Part shown: piece by piece, positions 1 to 12,800 of the stretch
How positions within the stretch are numbered: position 1 is the stretch's first letter
Layout: each line of letters opens with the position of its first letter
Source: Sycobia sp. Sy_11
Taxonomy: Eukaryota > Arthropoda > Insecta > Hymenoptera > Epichrysomallidae
Assembly (NCBI GenBank): GCA_018907035.1
Contig: JACCIC010000179.1
Span: 1,123,326-1,187,325 of the forward strand
Direction of reading: 5' to 3'
Length of the DNA stretch: 64,000 bases
Position numbers and translations under genes: made by a program
The notes under the pieces: generated by a model
The model's input: the letters and a program-made list of their open reading frames with translations, nothing else
Told to the model about the DNA's origin: nothing
Database searches by the model: none

Positions 1-774
1 ATAAAGTTCCTGCGACGCTGATAATAAAGGACGAACCGTCATCCGAAGCAACCCTTTGAGATGTAAAACAGAAAAATTCTAGAATATTTTAACTGCATAT
101 AAACGTTTCATCGACGGATAAAAATTCAATTTGGGAAACTGATAATCTAAGTTGAAAAACGGATTTGGTTTTAAAGAGTACTTGTATATACGAGTTAGAC
201 GACAATTAATTGGGCTTCTTGGATTAGTCGAAGTTGATCCTACAATCATAGTGATACATATCTAATTATTATAATTCTAGAAAATGAAATTCATCATTGT
301 CCCCGTTCAAAATATTATTAAAAAAAAAAAAAAAATTATTTATAATTTTAAAAAATGCACCAACGTCTGTCTATAATTAGCAGTCTCTATCTCGAAGTGT
401 ATAAAAAAAATAACAAGGAATAATGGTAGAATGAAACTATATATACAGCTTATTTTCTCTCTCGCGACGTTTCGATAGCTCGGATTCGCTATACTCATCC
501 ATGTCACCCTCGAAAACAAAAAAGACAAATAGTACAAAAGCTTCGGTAGACCCCTCGCGATGTCAAAGTATATATAAAAGTAATCTAAAAAAAAAGTCTC
601 TAACAGTAGATTAATTTTTTTTTCTTTTTTTTTTTTTTACTTTGACACCACGACAGGGATCCCTTGAAGCGTTCGTATTATTATTTTTTTGAAGCCTGAA
701 ATCGATACAGCGAGTAAAGGCCGCATCGTGATGTCGGGTCGCGTGAGGAAAAATTCGTAGTTTTGAAAAATACA

Positions 775-838
<64 letters not shown>

Positions 839-2401
839 AAATACAAGAAAAGCAGTATATTCCTTGCGGGAAAAAAATGTAAATTTATCGTTTAAATTTA
901 TCCACACTGATCTCGCGTATAGAATTCGCGTAATATTTCATTCGTTTTCGCTCTGTTATAAAAATATAAAGAAATAATTTAAAAAACTTTTCGCTCACAT
1001 TTTTCATTCCAATCTCGAAACTTTTAACAAACACAAATATCTCGAGAATCTGATATAAGAGTTGGATAGCATTTGTATGTTATCCGATATGTACGTTAGT
1101 TCTATTTGCAGGCATTGAAATGCATCGAGGCTGAACAAGTCGATATATTATATTTCTCTATTATTCCATCGCAATTGAAAAAAAAAAGGAGTTATTGAAC
1201 TGAAGTGAAATGAAATTTCGACGCTAGGCATTGAAATAAAAAGGGATAAAATTTTTGATAGCTTCTGCAATCGTACCGAAGTACGGAAATATAATATAAT
1301 TTTCAATCGGACGTTTTTACCGCCAAATGTCGAATAATATTTGAGCTTTCCGTTCCATGAAGGGCACGGTTAAATCGATATTCAATTAATTGGATTTCGA
1401 TTCTGTCTCGATGAATCTATTATTAGACTGGCATAAAATTATATGGAACTAAATCACTCGAAAATCTGCAATATAGATTTAAATAATGTACGATTTTTTA
1501 AAATAACATAAGAACTATACACTTTGCCATTATGAAAACTATCGAAAAGTACAATAAATATTCGTCTAAAATATTCTCAAAGCTTTCCTATCAAAATTAA
1601 ATATTTTTTTTTATTACAGCAAAACAAAAAATCGTCAAAAGTAATTAATTGAAATAAAGTTATTTATAAAATGTGTAAATACGATAAAAAATTTTTATCC
1701 CCTCTCTGTTTTGTCGCTTTTTTTATTATGAAATATACTTTGTTGTCTGTTTATCGAGTTTTAACATTAGAAAATTTCAAATCGCATTTTGAATGTTTTT
1801 GTTTGCAATTGATAATATTAACATTTAGAAATGAATATAATAAAGCGTTTGCATTTTGTGAAAGATGCTTGCAGTATCTACCGTAAATTCACATCGAAAC
1901 TAGAATTATTGGATAATTAAAAATCAAATTCAATGATACATAATCGAGTGGTTTAATTTCCAAATTCGTCAAACAAACTTGTATTTTAATTAAAAAACTT
2001 TTTATTAACCCACCAAATCAGAAATCCAGGAAATTCGAGTAGTAACTATATCCAACACATTTTATTCTTGAATCAGACAATCGACAGATTTCATAAAATA
2101 TGATTGTCACTTCATAAAAACGACTGAATTTCCCCGTTTGTATTTATTACCTAGTAATTGCAGTATAAAATAAGGATGCATTCGAAACAAAAAAGAAATT
2201 TCTGCTAAGAAGACTATTTATCTGTGTCTGTATATGTATGTGCAGATATATATATACACACGTACAGAATTTATTGATATAAATCACGAATTGCAACAAT
2301 TCTCAAAGTATCTAAAGATTATATTCGTCGAAGGCTGTCAAAGTTTGTTTCGCAGTACCCCGAGAGACGCCTGTAACGTGAAAAATTCTCCTAGAGCTCA
2401 C
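1..2401 (-). other. dlg5: dlg5 intron (3' end outside window)
   Basis: This is AT-rich sequence downstream of the GT donor that follows the exon at 2402. I see no further exon with a credible acceptor, donor and conserved reading frame, so the next dlg5 exon lies outside the window. It holds a pure TA array at 779-836 and several short A/T runs. The call as intron rests on the open phase-0 donor at 2402 and on the known much greater length of DLG5 proteins. Confidence 0.75.
779..836. repeat. TA array
   Basis: Pure (TA)29, 58 bases, in the dlg5 intron at the window edge. It is one of more than twenty TA arrays in the window, most 45-60 bases long. Confidence 0.95.
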
Positions 2402-2765
2402 CTTGTTGACCGCGGACGAGTGCGACGATATGAGATCGTCGTACCTCTTCCTGAGCGAGTCGTACTCGTCCTTGACCGCCTCGTACTTCCTCAGCGCCGA
2501 CAGGTAGTGCTGATTCATCGCGTCGGCCGCCCCGCCGACGCGGTCCTGATCCGTGACCAGTGACTCCTGGTTCTGGCAGCGCAGCTCCGTCACCTCCTTC
2601 TGGAGTGCCTGCACCTCGCGGTCCAGCCGCTGCTTGTCGTTCACCAGGTCGCTGTACTTGCCGCGCAGGGTGGTGGTCTCCTGGCCGGTGGTTGCCTCCG
2701 GCTGGCTCATGGCTGCTATGTGCTGGTTACGATAGTACTCCAGCTCCTTCATAGTATGCTCGCAC
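2402..2765 (-). CDS. dlg5: dlg5 exon: coiled-coil region of Discs large 5
   Basis: This exon encodes about 121 residues of the N-terminal coiled coil of Discs large 5, a MAGUK-family scaffold acting at cell junctions and in polarity and Hippo signalling. Visible stretches such as KELEYYRNQHIAAM, LRGKYSDLVNDKQRLDREV and ALRKYEAVKDEYDSLRKRY align in order with the human DLG5 segments around LQSLQNQHTNAL, LHSRLLSDQTRLKDDV and AMDKLEVVKKDYDALRKRY (recalled family sequence). The acceptor is ...CGATAG before 2765 and the donor is AAG|GTGAGC after 2402. The exon enters in phase 2, completing a glycine codon from the 7293 donor, and leaves in phase 0. The PDZ, SH3 and guanylate-kinase-like domains must lie outside the window. 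Residues are strongly heptad-like, with many K, E, D, L and R. Confidence 0.88.
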
Positions 2766-2785
2766 CTATCGGGATCGAGAGTAAA

Positions 2786-2839
<54 letters not shown>

Positions 2840-5711
2840 GTAACTATTATTGCTTTGATAAAAAAAAGCAAGTATGTATATAGGATCGTTCCTGGTTACA
2901 CGAATATTTTAAACTATTTTCATTCAGTGAAGTTATTGATTTTCCATTTTTTTTAAATTATAAATAATGACAGAATCATAATGTGTGATACATTATTTCT
3001 GTAAATATTTATATCAATAGATACGATGATGTATGATCTTGTTTCATGCGATGTATTGGGGGAAAATGAAATATTTTTTTAAATCAAAGATTAATTAGGT
3101 GGGACTACTGTTGGCATATTTTCTTGTATTGAACGATATGCTCTTATAACTGTGTATAATATATGAGAGGCTTGAAGTAGGATTTATAACAGCTTAATTC
3201 AAATTTCAAAATTTTATTATCCACGCTTGCATATTAGCTAAAGAAGTGTGTTTATGAAAAATAAAAAAAAAAATTACTAAAATCCATATAGAATACTCTG
3301 ATTATACGAAGGATAAAACGAATCTTTACTAATGAAATTGAAATCAATACTTATTTTGTATTCTCATATGCTTGCAGAAAATTACGCACGTTTCTTTTAA
3401 AAAATACATTGATATTGATATTTTAGCTCTTTTACGATGCATTTTTACTAAGAAATTTCTGGTATTACGACTTTCTCTCTCAAATACAATTTATAATAGC
3501 TTCCGTTTTTTTTTTCTCGAGATATTTATTAATTCGGTATTTCTTTTATTCAAAAGAGTCAAGTTGATTTTGCTCGGTGGTATCGAAAGATAAATGAGAT
3601 TTTATTAATATCAGTATTAATAACAGTAGCCCATCGGTATTAATATCTTAATTATGTATTTTATTGTTTTAATTGATAAAAATAATTGTGTGCGTGTGTG
3701 TGCGTGTGTGTGCGTGTGTGTGTGTGTAAAATTATTAACTTTATACAAAGCAGGCGGTTAATTTTCAATCGGCTATAACATAATAAAGAAACAGGTAATA
3801 AATGCGATATCTTACAAGTCTACTTAATCTGATTGTATATAAATTTGAAATAAAGCAAATTTCTTATATTTATCAGAAGTAGGACATTTGCGCTATACTC
3901 AATTGCTATTATACCAACTCGTAAAATAAAATGTTGCCATATGCTCGCTCGTTTAAGCGCATTAACTCGTATATAGGCATACGTCTGTCTATCGCAATTT
4001 AATTTGGCAAATGAGACACAAAATAAAAAGAGATGCGCCGATGCCTACGTCATTCAGGAGCATAGAAGTGAGCAACTCCGATAATCAAATGGTTTTCGAC
4101 TAATTAAAAATTTCTAATAATTTCAACTGGATGCCGTCATCTTATTATTAAATCTTTAATCAAATGACAATTATGAATTTTAAGGAGTACGAAATTTCAT
4201 GCATAACAAAATTAATGCAAAATTCATAATGCATAAAGTTTCTTTGACGTCCGCACAAGAGTTTGCGCTCCGAAAAGAAAAGCAGAATCTCAATCAAGCT
4301 TAAGAATTATATATCGATAAAAGTCGCTCTTATGTAATGCTCTTTTAATTAAGACATCTTTAAGACACCGTCCGAATATTAATATATACAAATGATCATT
4401 AGCTGCATTTCAGTTCCGCTGTGTGCGTATAAAAGGATCTGTCTCTCGCCGTGCACGTAAAATCCGCGACACGTAACAGTTTCGTTTCGAGTTAAGAAAA
4501 AAAAAAAAAAAAAAACTAAATTGTACATGCTATCCGGCTCAGTATACATAAGAGACGTTTATATGTGAAAAAGAAGAGGATACGTTTAAATTAAACAATG
4601 ATTTCAATTTGAATGGATAAGCTGCGCGCGATGACGCAATTATAAGGATATATAATACTTCTGAAAGGTGATAAACAGACGTTGAAGAACTTAATTTCAA
4701 AGCACTGGGTATGGCCAGGTGAGGTTCGTGTACACACAAACAAACAAGCGCGCGCGCACGAGACTGAAACTAATTATATAGATATTACAAACTTTTTTCC
4801 CCAGATATTAAAATTAAATAATTTATAAAAAATGAAACAATTGAGTTTAATCGTTTTTAAATTTTATAAAAATTATCCTTTTATTGGCTATAATGACTGT
4901 ATCCCAGTTGAAATAGAAACGTTTTTAGATCAAGTGGAGTAATTAGTGGACAGCTTTCCTGAAAGTACTAAAAATGGCCAAATAATGGTTAATTACTGGT
5001 CAATAAATGTTAATTATAACTCCAAACCATTATAAATGTTTTCGTTTCTAATAGGGTATAGGGATTTAACCTGAGAAACATTCAGACTGTCCCAGCTTCT
5101 GTTCCAAAGAACTTTCAAATCGTTTTACATAATGTCTATAATTTATTCTTGTTTTTTTTTTCAAATATTGTACTTTCAGTATGCTTTATGTATAAGGTTA
5201 CTTTTTTATATCGCATAGAATCTGTAAAAAAAAAAGTTACCCAATAAAATGTCATGAAAAAGCCGTAAAAAATCCATTACAGCCGAGCGTTAAAACATAC
5301 CGGTATCAAAATGAGCAAATAATGTGACTGTATAAAGCGAGCAACGTATCGAGCTTTATATTAATAAATAAAACTGATTTTCACGTCATGCACAATGCAA
5401 AAGACCGTTCTATAGGGCATGCTGGGGGGGGGGGTCCGTTAGTTAAACTTCTTATATATATATAAGGAGCACTAAACGAGAAAGGGAAGTAACATTAACA
5501 TCTAATCTATCTATAAAACACACACACACATATATAATTAGTTCTCCAAGTATATTCAACATGCTGATCATTAAGTAAACGAGCAACGCTCCACATGCCC
5601 CCCCCCCGCCGTCCTTTTATCTCGTGCGCCTCTAATGCCGATTTCGCCTCGTTCGCACGCTTACCGCTTTTTTCCACTCAAATGGCGGCGACCCAGGCGA
5701 GGAAGATTAAC

Positions 5712-5772
<61 letters not shown>

Positions 5773-5901
5773 TCAGTTCACTTCCTCCTGTATTCCAACA
5801 CTACCCCTCCCCCATAAAGAAATAATTGCTCCGCATGACTGCGACTGATATGGAAATATTGATTTTTGTGCGCCTTTGATAGACTATTTTTAAAACTACA
5901 C

Positions 5902-5953
<52 letters not shown>

Positions 5954-7292
5954 TTTTTAAAAAAGAAAAGTGTGCCCTATGTGCGCGCGATAGAAACTCA
6001 CAAGCTCATCGAGCTCTATGTTTCTAGCCATAACCGATCGACAACGTTTAGCCGCGCATATATAATATATATATACAGGCGCCAGAGATTTTGAAATAGC
6101 AACGGGGCAACAACGGCGTAACCATGTCGAACGGAGGAGGGGGAAGCTTGTTGCCATAAGTACGCGGGGGAGAGGCTGGAAAAACCAAACGCGGGAATGT
6201 CGAAATTGTCGCGAATCGCGATAGAAACGATTTTGCGCGAGCGTATCGGCAAATGAGGCATTATTGTTTTATATACATACGCGGCAGAGACGCGGTAGGT
6301 GCAAACAGGTCGGCGCGTATTTTGGTTATTTCGCGTATGTTTCTTCGTCGTTGACAGGTGCGATGTTGATGTTATAATTTGCTTTGCTCTTAATTAATCA
6401 ATGCATCGAAATTCTAATGGAGTTTCCATTTATTGATATACGTATTAATTAATACGAATGATTTATGCTGTCGATGTTCCGTTAATATATACGGAAAATT
6501 AATTTCGGTATAATTATATATATATGTAACTAGTAAAAATCAATAACGAAGATATAATATTCAAATTAATTTAATTCAAATACATTTTCATTAATGCACA
6601 TCCCTACCAAATAATGTCTAGAAAAAAGCACGAAATAAAACTAAATAAGGTTTAAGCTGCACACAAAAGTAACTTTTGTTTAATTTTTATAATTTAACTA
6701 TATTATCTTTTAATCATTATAATTAAAAAGCTGTTGCTTAACTATTTTAACATGCACTAGAAATTAAATGTGAAAAAAGTTGATTTTTAAATCATCTAAA
6801 AATTAATTTTTTAATTCACTAATTTTTACCGATTAAGTAAAGAGGTCTCTTGTTTTAAATAATAATATACTTAAATATTATATTATAGCAAATTTTAGTG
6901 AACCGTCCCTTTTATTAACGTCTATTCTAGATATCTGCAAAATTTCAAGCATATTAATTGCACGATATGGAAATGAGAACGTTGTTAAAACTTTATAATT
7001 TGGTGGTTATACAATTTTAGAAATGTTCTCCTTTACACATCATTTTATGAATCTCTTTGAAACGTTGCGGCAATGTAGGGTAGGCGTAATAAAAGGGAAT
7101 GTTTGACTAAAATCTGAAATATTTTTGTATTTACATGAATTATTTTTAAAAGGAAAAACCGATCTTTTTCTAGTGCATTGGTATCAAAGACCAGTCGACA
7201 AGTCAGTTATTGAAACAATGTGCACGCGCTTAAACGTGCAAATTAATTCGCTTTAATTAAAATAAAAATCGTAATATAAAATAAAAACGAAC
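2766..7292 (-). other. dlg5: dlg5 intron
   Basis: This is a 4.5-kb AT-rich intron between two phase-2 junctions. It contains a TA array next to the acceptor (2788-2833), a GTGTG/GTGC array at about 3689-3727, an 11-G run near 5424, and TA arrays at 5715-5769 and 5906-5952. A short GC-richer patch at about 5590-6310 shows no conserved coding frame. No other exon is recognised. Confidence 0.75.
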
Positions 7293-7416
7293 CCTCTAAT
7301 TGTATCAGAGTGCTTATGTCTAAGTAGTTGATATTGTGCCTGCAAATCATAATCACTTCGACACTCTGGACCACCAACTGGGCTTCCAACGCTGTCGCAT
7401 CCTCCACTATCCCTTT
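7293..7416 (-). CDS. dlg5: dlg5 exon: linker into the coiled coil
   Basis: The 124-nt exon encodes a glycine/serine-rich linker (RDSGGCDSVGSPVGGPE) followed by the start of the coiled coil (SDYDLQAQYQLLRHKHSDTIRG). The latter corresponds to the human DLG5 segment LNPDYERLKIQCVRAMSDLQ. The acceptor is GCATGCAG before 7416. It enters in phase 1 from the microexon and leaves in phase 2 with the weak donor GG|GTTCGT. Joining to the exon at 2765 gives IRG-CEHTMKELEYYRNQH with no break, and that continuity is the main support for the unusual donor. Confidence 0.85.
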
Positions 7417-7753
7417 CTGCATGCCACCGCAACAACATTAATCGTCCCAAATAAAATGATAAACAAAAAAAAAAAAAGAATTCGAAATTAAATAACACGC
7501 AAAATAACAATGATGCAAGGAAACGAAATATAATGCAGGCTAGAATTTCATAAAACATTAAAATATGTCAGAAAGGTTGCGTACTTATAAAAATAAATAA
7601 ATAAATAAATAAATAAAGAGAACAAGTATTATAGAATACAATATTGAAAAAAAGTATACATTACTTTTATGCAAATGTTAAACCATTAAGATTAATTTCT
7701 TGTGTTTATTAACTTGCAAATGTTTAAAAAAAACCAAGTGTAAAATTGCTTAC
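7417..7753 (-). other. dlg5: Short dlg5 intron
   Basis: This is a 337-bp AT-rich intron with GTAAGC donor and GCAG acceptor. It contains a (TAAA)n stretch near 7590-7616. Nothing else is visible. Confidence 0.75.
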
Positions 7754-7771
7754 CGACATTGAGCGCTCCAT
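7754..7771 (-). CDS. dlg5: dlg5 18-nt microexon
   Basis: Eighteen bases lie between a textbook acceptor (TTTTATTTTACAG) and donor (GTAAGC). The exon enters and leaves in phase 1. With one G from the exon ending at 9215 and two A's from the exon at 7416 it reads D-G-A-L-N-V-E, linking ...LDSAGSS to ERDSGGCDS without a stop. The phase match on both sides is independent support for a real microexon. It is far too short for gene predictors that impose a minimum exon length and may be alternatively spliced, because skipping it keeps the frame. Confidence 0.78.
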
Positions 7772-9214
7772 CTGTAAAATAAAAGAAAAGAATCAAAATT
7801 ATTTTTCAGTCATATGTCTATATATATTACATACCGGAAGCAATAAAGCTACCGATTTTGCCTCTTATATACGTTATGATTAGGTAAAAATAACGAGGTG
7901 TGTACCACGGTATGGGCAAACTCTGTGTAGTAAGCAAACACAGTGAAAAGCCTCTTTGGGGTGGGGGTGGTAGCCAGGAGGCCCGTAAAGTTAATTGTTA
8001 CACCGCCTCCTCCTTCTCCTCCTCCTCCGCCCCTCCCTCCCGAAACAATGCAATTCAAATCAAAGGTAGCACGCGCCCGCGCGCGCTTTCACCAGGAAAG
8101 AAATCATTGGTCACGCGCATGAACATCGCGATTCACTCCTTTTTTAATATTATAGTGAAATCAAAAGTGAATCATAAACCTCATGCTTCAGTTATTCTTT
8201 GTATTTCTTTCTTTTTTACGCAAGAGCATATCGCACAAATTTTACACGGCAGTGTCAAAATCTCATATGTTATTTATGTAATAATAGTTCTTACAATGTG
8301 GATTCAACCAGATCGTCAATAAGTCAAAGGCACGTAGCAGTGCATTGACATAAAGTCCACAGTCAGATATTATTTACAAATATTCAAATATTTGATTACT
8401 GATTTAAAATAAAATTTTTCATTTTCTTTTAAATTTTCATTCTATTTTCCTATCAAACTTTATTTTACCCTGCAGTATCTTTTGTTGATTCAAATAAAAT
8501 TTAAAACTTAACATTATGCTATAACATAAGCAGGCGGCTACTTATTATACATATACATCAAATGAAAATATTGATTTAGATTCCATTATATATCTACATT
8601 TACAGTATATTATTCGAATGTTGTAAGTTACTGAAAACAACCGATCAATTATCTTTTATTTTTTATAAATATGATTTTATTATATCATCAATCATTAATT
8701 TCATTTTAATTAAATAAAGTATTAAAGTATATTATTTTCTCCAATATTTATTATAATTGAATAGTTTTTAAATAATTTCATTAAAAATTTTATTTTAAAA
8801 GATTACTATTCTTTTTGAATAATATGTACATGTAAATATATGTAAACTTTTATTACACTGAATTGTATTAAGCAAAATAGTAAAAAAGATCAAAAACATT
8901 ATGCATTCGAATACTCAAATTAAATAACTGTCATTGAAAAATAAAATACTTGAGTATTTCAGATATAATAAAATCTACAATAATTGAACTCGTTTTACAG
9001 TTCAATAAATTAAATATAATATTGTACACAATTGCTGACAAATAAAATAATTTCCATTAATGTATTATTCATATAGCAGTAAATAAAATTGTACTAGATA
9101 GCTTTAAAAATATTAAATGAATTGGAAAATTCAGTTCAGTACGCATGACCACAAAACAGTTAGAATAATTTCATTTCTGATCAATGTTTAAGTTAAATAA
9201 TCAAATTCTCTTAC
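7772..9214 (-). other. dlg5: dlg5 intron
   Basis: This intron is AT-rich apart from a GC-richer patch at about 7900-8120 with GGGGTGGGGG and a CTCCTCCTCC pyrimidine run. I see no exon in it. The donor at its 5' side is GTAAGA. Confidence 0.7.
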
Positions 9215-9266
9215 CGCTGCTCCCAGCACTATCCAGCGAGGAAGCTCCGGATGCCATACCCTCCAT
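9215..9266 (-). CDS. dlg5: dlg5 first coding exon, probable start codon at 9266
   Basis: The exon as spliced runs 9290-9215 (acceptor TTTTGCTAG before 9290, donor G|GTAAGA after 9215). It reads N-S-I-G-K-S-G-A-M-E-G-M-A-S-G-A-S-S-L and then DSAGSS, leaving in phase 1. I place the start at the ATG of 9266-9264 (context GCAATGG, G at -3 and +4). When the exon is joined to the upstream exon ending at 11675, the same frame runs back only eleven codons to a TAG at 11710-11708 with no other ATG. Human DLG5 has a longer N terminus with a CARD-like region, so another transcript with upstream coding exons is possible. The serine-rich composition resembles the segment before the coiled coil in human DLG5. 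Confidence 0.65.
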
Positions 9267-9290
9267 TGCTCCGGACTTGCCTATGCTATT

Positions 9291-11674
9291 CTAGCAAAAT
9301 AAGCAACGATGGTGTTTGCTTCAAAACTAACAACGATGCGCTGTTCTTCACACCAGAGTGAGCCCTTTGTGGTTTAATAAAACGTATATCCTTCATAATG
9401 ATAATTCATGTATAGGTAAACAGGTCTTCTCCCCTACGAACAAGAGAAAATGTGATAGGGGGAGAGTCAAAGATAGCCAACAGATGCGAAGAGTAGAGAG
9501 AGAAAGGAAGAGAGTGAGCAAACGAGAGCAAAATGTACGTAAGCAAGTTAACTTCTACATCATACACTTAGGGACTTGTTGTTATCATCAATGTGTAAGT
9601 GTGACATTTGTGTCAAGGAAATTCAATAAAATAGATATACCAGACCAATATAGCTCTTGTTAAACAGGGAAAAGGGATGAGGTATTTTGAAGCAAGGATT
9701 TAACGTGTTGGATAAAGAGTTAAATATTTAAATCATTTTCAAAATAGAATGATATTCTGAATTAAATTGAAATTTGGACATTTATCGGGCTTGTATGTCA
9801 CTAATTATAATTGAAATTAGAGAAAGTTGATTATTGATGTCATAGAGTACACTGTGTAATATTTTTATTTTAATTTTGTAACTGAAATTCATAAAATAAA
9901 GAAGTAAATTGAAAAGTTTGGATAAATTTGTATAAATTTTTTTTATAAGTTAAAATTTTGATTATCTTTAAGAGTATTATAAACACAAAAAAAAAAAAAA
10001 AAAAAATGCATACGTTGATACATAAAAGATCTCAGTTCTCCTATAGAACACCATTTCAACAAATAAAATGAAAGGAACTTACAGTGTTCATTTAATAATA
10101 GAACAAAATGTTTCTCATTTGCTACTTCAGTTTTTTTTTTTGAATTTGTAAAACTTTCAAAATAAGTAAACAATTTGATAATGGATTCAGTTATCATTAA
10201 ATAATCAAAGTAAAATGTAATACATTAAGAAAATATAGAGAAAAAAAACTTTTATTTGAAATTAACAATCCAAGATCTTTAAATGCTATAACTATTAATA
10301 TGTATAAGATAAGTATATAGATTCATCCTCTAGATTATGTTATAATACAGATAAGTATAGATTATTTTTCACTAGATTTGATATACATATAATTTCGCGA
10401 ACCAAATACTTAAGTAGTTATAAGAACCATATCTCTTTCTATTTTTAGAGTAGCATTAATTTAATATTTTAATTTTTGTACATACTTAATGAATAAAAAT
10501 AATGATAATAAAAAATAAGATAAATAACATGTAATATTACAAAATTCAAATCTGCATTATTTTAATCAAAACAAAAAACAATTTATATTAGAAGTCTTAA
10601 AGACGGTTAAACATCACTAACATGTTTATAATTTTATATCTATTTATATTTGTAAATGTAACTTTTCATATTACATACCTAAAATTTGAAAACATTGAAA
10701 ATGAAAAAAATATCACTATAGAAACTTTTTGATGTGTATAATTTTTATTCTACAATATTAATATATATTAATATATATTAATTTTGAATAATAGTTGGCT
10801 TATATATATTTAGAATGTGCACAGTTGGTATGTAGTATAAAGATAAAAAGTCGACTCTTTAAGTACTCTAAGTATCTAAAATATCTATATAAGTATCGAA
10901 TAATTTTGTATACTAAATTTTATTTGAAAATAAGATATTTTTTCTGAATAATGTTTTAATATATTAGAGATAAACATGTAATCAAAATAACAATTTTTTA
11001 CATCAGTTATTGCAATGCAAATTTGAAGAATGTTATACGTTTTCAAGAAAGTTTAGATTCATATGTTAAGAAATACTGAAATAGAAAATTAGATTTGAAA
11101 ATAAAAAAAACCAATGACAATGTTTTATATTCAAAATACTAGAAGTACTGATAAACGTTGACATTGAAAAATTTAACTGACTTCTGATAAAAAGACGATA
11201 TTTAAAAGCAATCTATAGACAGTTTACTTTTAATATCAACTAATTAATAAATTGTTTTATTTATAGAAATCATTGAGAAAGCCTAAATAATACTTAAATA
11301 TTATTGATTGAAATCAAAGCTGAAAAAAACAGACAGTGAAAGCTAGCTAGATACGCAAAAAACAAAGTATAAATGTTGCTCTAAGTACTACGTTTACAGA
11401 GTACACGAGTGCTCTTGCATATCGTAATCAAACTTTAATATAACACCAAGTGCAATCCAAGTCTCCCTTATCAAAATTCCATTTGTAACTTGTAAATATC
11501 AATATTCAATTACATGAACTTCTTCTTGATATTTAGTTAACAAATTCTTGGATGGATTAATGCTTATTCAAAGAGAGAAAGGAAAAATACCAGTTTACGT
11601 AAATTGTTATTAAAGAACAAAAGATGTAAAAGTATGTATTGGAGGTGAAAAAATGCCGTTCTCTATAAGCTTAC
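9291..11674 (-). other. dlg5: dlg5 intron 1
   Basis: This is 2.4 kb of very AT-rich sequence between the GTTG|GTAAGC donor at 11675 and the GCTAG acceptor at 9290. It contains A- and T-runs (a poly-A stretch near 9987-10006) but no coding signal or recognisable transposon. Confidence 0.6.
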
Positions 11675-11760
11675 CAACAGCGCAAAGTCGTCTCTATGAA
11701 GCAGCAGCTAAAAGTCGCGGGTGACTCGTAGTGCACGGGAACTGGCATCGGGGAAACGAT
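11675..11760 (-). other. dlg5: Probable dlg5 non-coding first exon (3' end) with uORF
   Basis: A strong donor (CTGTTG|GTAAGC) closes a GC-richer segment at 11675. An ATG at 11748 opens a 24-codon upstream ORF (MPVPVHYESPATF...). After splicing to 9290 its last two bases TG meet an A to make TGA, so the uORF would end exactly on the exon junction. The frame leading into the dlg5 protein has TAG at 11710-11708. The 5' limit is unknown; the upper coordinate given is only where the readable signal fades into the CT repeat. Confidence 0.42.
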
Positions 11761-11790
11761 GATTTTTCGCACTCTCTCAGTTCACCGTGT

Positions 11791-11847
<57 letters not shown>

Positions 11848-12800
11848 TCTCTCTCACTCATGCTCTGTCTCTCTCACTCTCTTTCTTTCTTTGCGTGCGT
11901 TTCTCCTGGCGAGCCCGTCTTCCACGTTCCACCTTCTCCACCGATTCACGTATATAGCACTGATACAACACACCTAAGGCACTTGACGAAATCCGCTGAC
12001 GACCGGTGCGCTGCTTACGCCCAGCACCATCCTCGGGTTTTCTCCCCCCCCCCGTCTCTCTCCCTCTCTCTCTCTCTTCACAGAGCCTCTTCGTCACCGA
12101 CGATTTACTGCTTCCCCGGAGAGGTTCAACTTGGTTGTTTGGCGTGCATGAAGCAACAGTTCGTGCACGATGCGAGCGAACGCGCTGCTTCCTGTACTGT
12201 TGTACCGCTCTGTGTTGTGCGCGCAACAGAGGTATACGGGAACCGGGGACGCCGATGAGCGAGAGAGAAAACCCGCGAGGCCGACTGACTCGGCCGCGGA
12301 GAAGCGGGCAACAGCAGCAGCACCAGCAGCAGTAACGAACCCGCTGTGTGTCTCACGCTTTTGGAGTAAAACGGCGCGCGCGCGCGCGCGATATGCACTG
12401 GCACACAACCACACCGTTTTCCCGCGACCACGTCTGTACTTGCAGCGGTGCCGTGTATATATTTATATACATATATACGTTTCACCTGCTGCGCCAGCGA
12501 GCCTGACAATTAGCCATTTTCAGTCGCCCACAGCGCGCATACAGCGTGCTCCACGGCAGCAGTGGCAGCACTCGTCAAGAGCACTCGCCTCATGAACGTA
12601 TACATATATAAATATATACAGTAGAGCCCTTGCCTTGTATACAACCTGATCTGATGCATACAGCAGAGCGCGCGTCGTAAAGCGAACCACCGCACAGTAT
12701 AGGGCCTGGGTAGGGCGCACACTGTCATACAGCTGGGCTGAGAATCGAGAAGAGAATCAAAATGGGAGAGAGCGCGAGTGTTGTTGGACCTGGTTGGGCT
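11676..12800 (-). promoter_or_regulatory. dlg5: CpG-rich block, likely dlg5 promoter/5' UTR
   Basis: Composition changes sharply from AT-rich intron to GC- and CpG-rich sequence. It includes a (TC)n array at about 11792-11843, a second CT stretch at 12055-12080, a CGCGCGCG run at 12373-12390 and CAGCAG runs near 12310-12330. It lies immediately upstream, in the direction of transcription, of the putative first exon. Several long open frames overlap here on both strands, but they show no conserved protein and are what GC-rich repetitive DNA gives by chance. No TATA box or initiator could be assigned with confidence. Confidence 0.4.
11792..11843 (+). repeat. (TC)n array in the dlg5 promoter block
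   Basis: A pyrimidine (TC)n array of about 52 bases just upstream of the putative dlg5 first exon. GA/CT arrays at insect promoters can bind GAGA-type factors; that role here is inference. Confidence 0.9.

Noticed and set aside
12006..12595. Several overlapping open frames of 100-175 codons on both strands in the CpG-rich block
   Set aside because: They overlap in many frames, contain repeat-derived runs (Ser-Leu, Arg-Ala) and match no family; stop-poor GC-rich DNA explains them.
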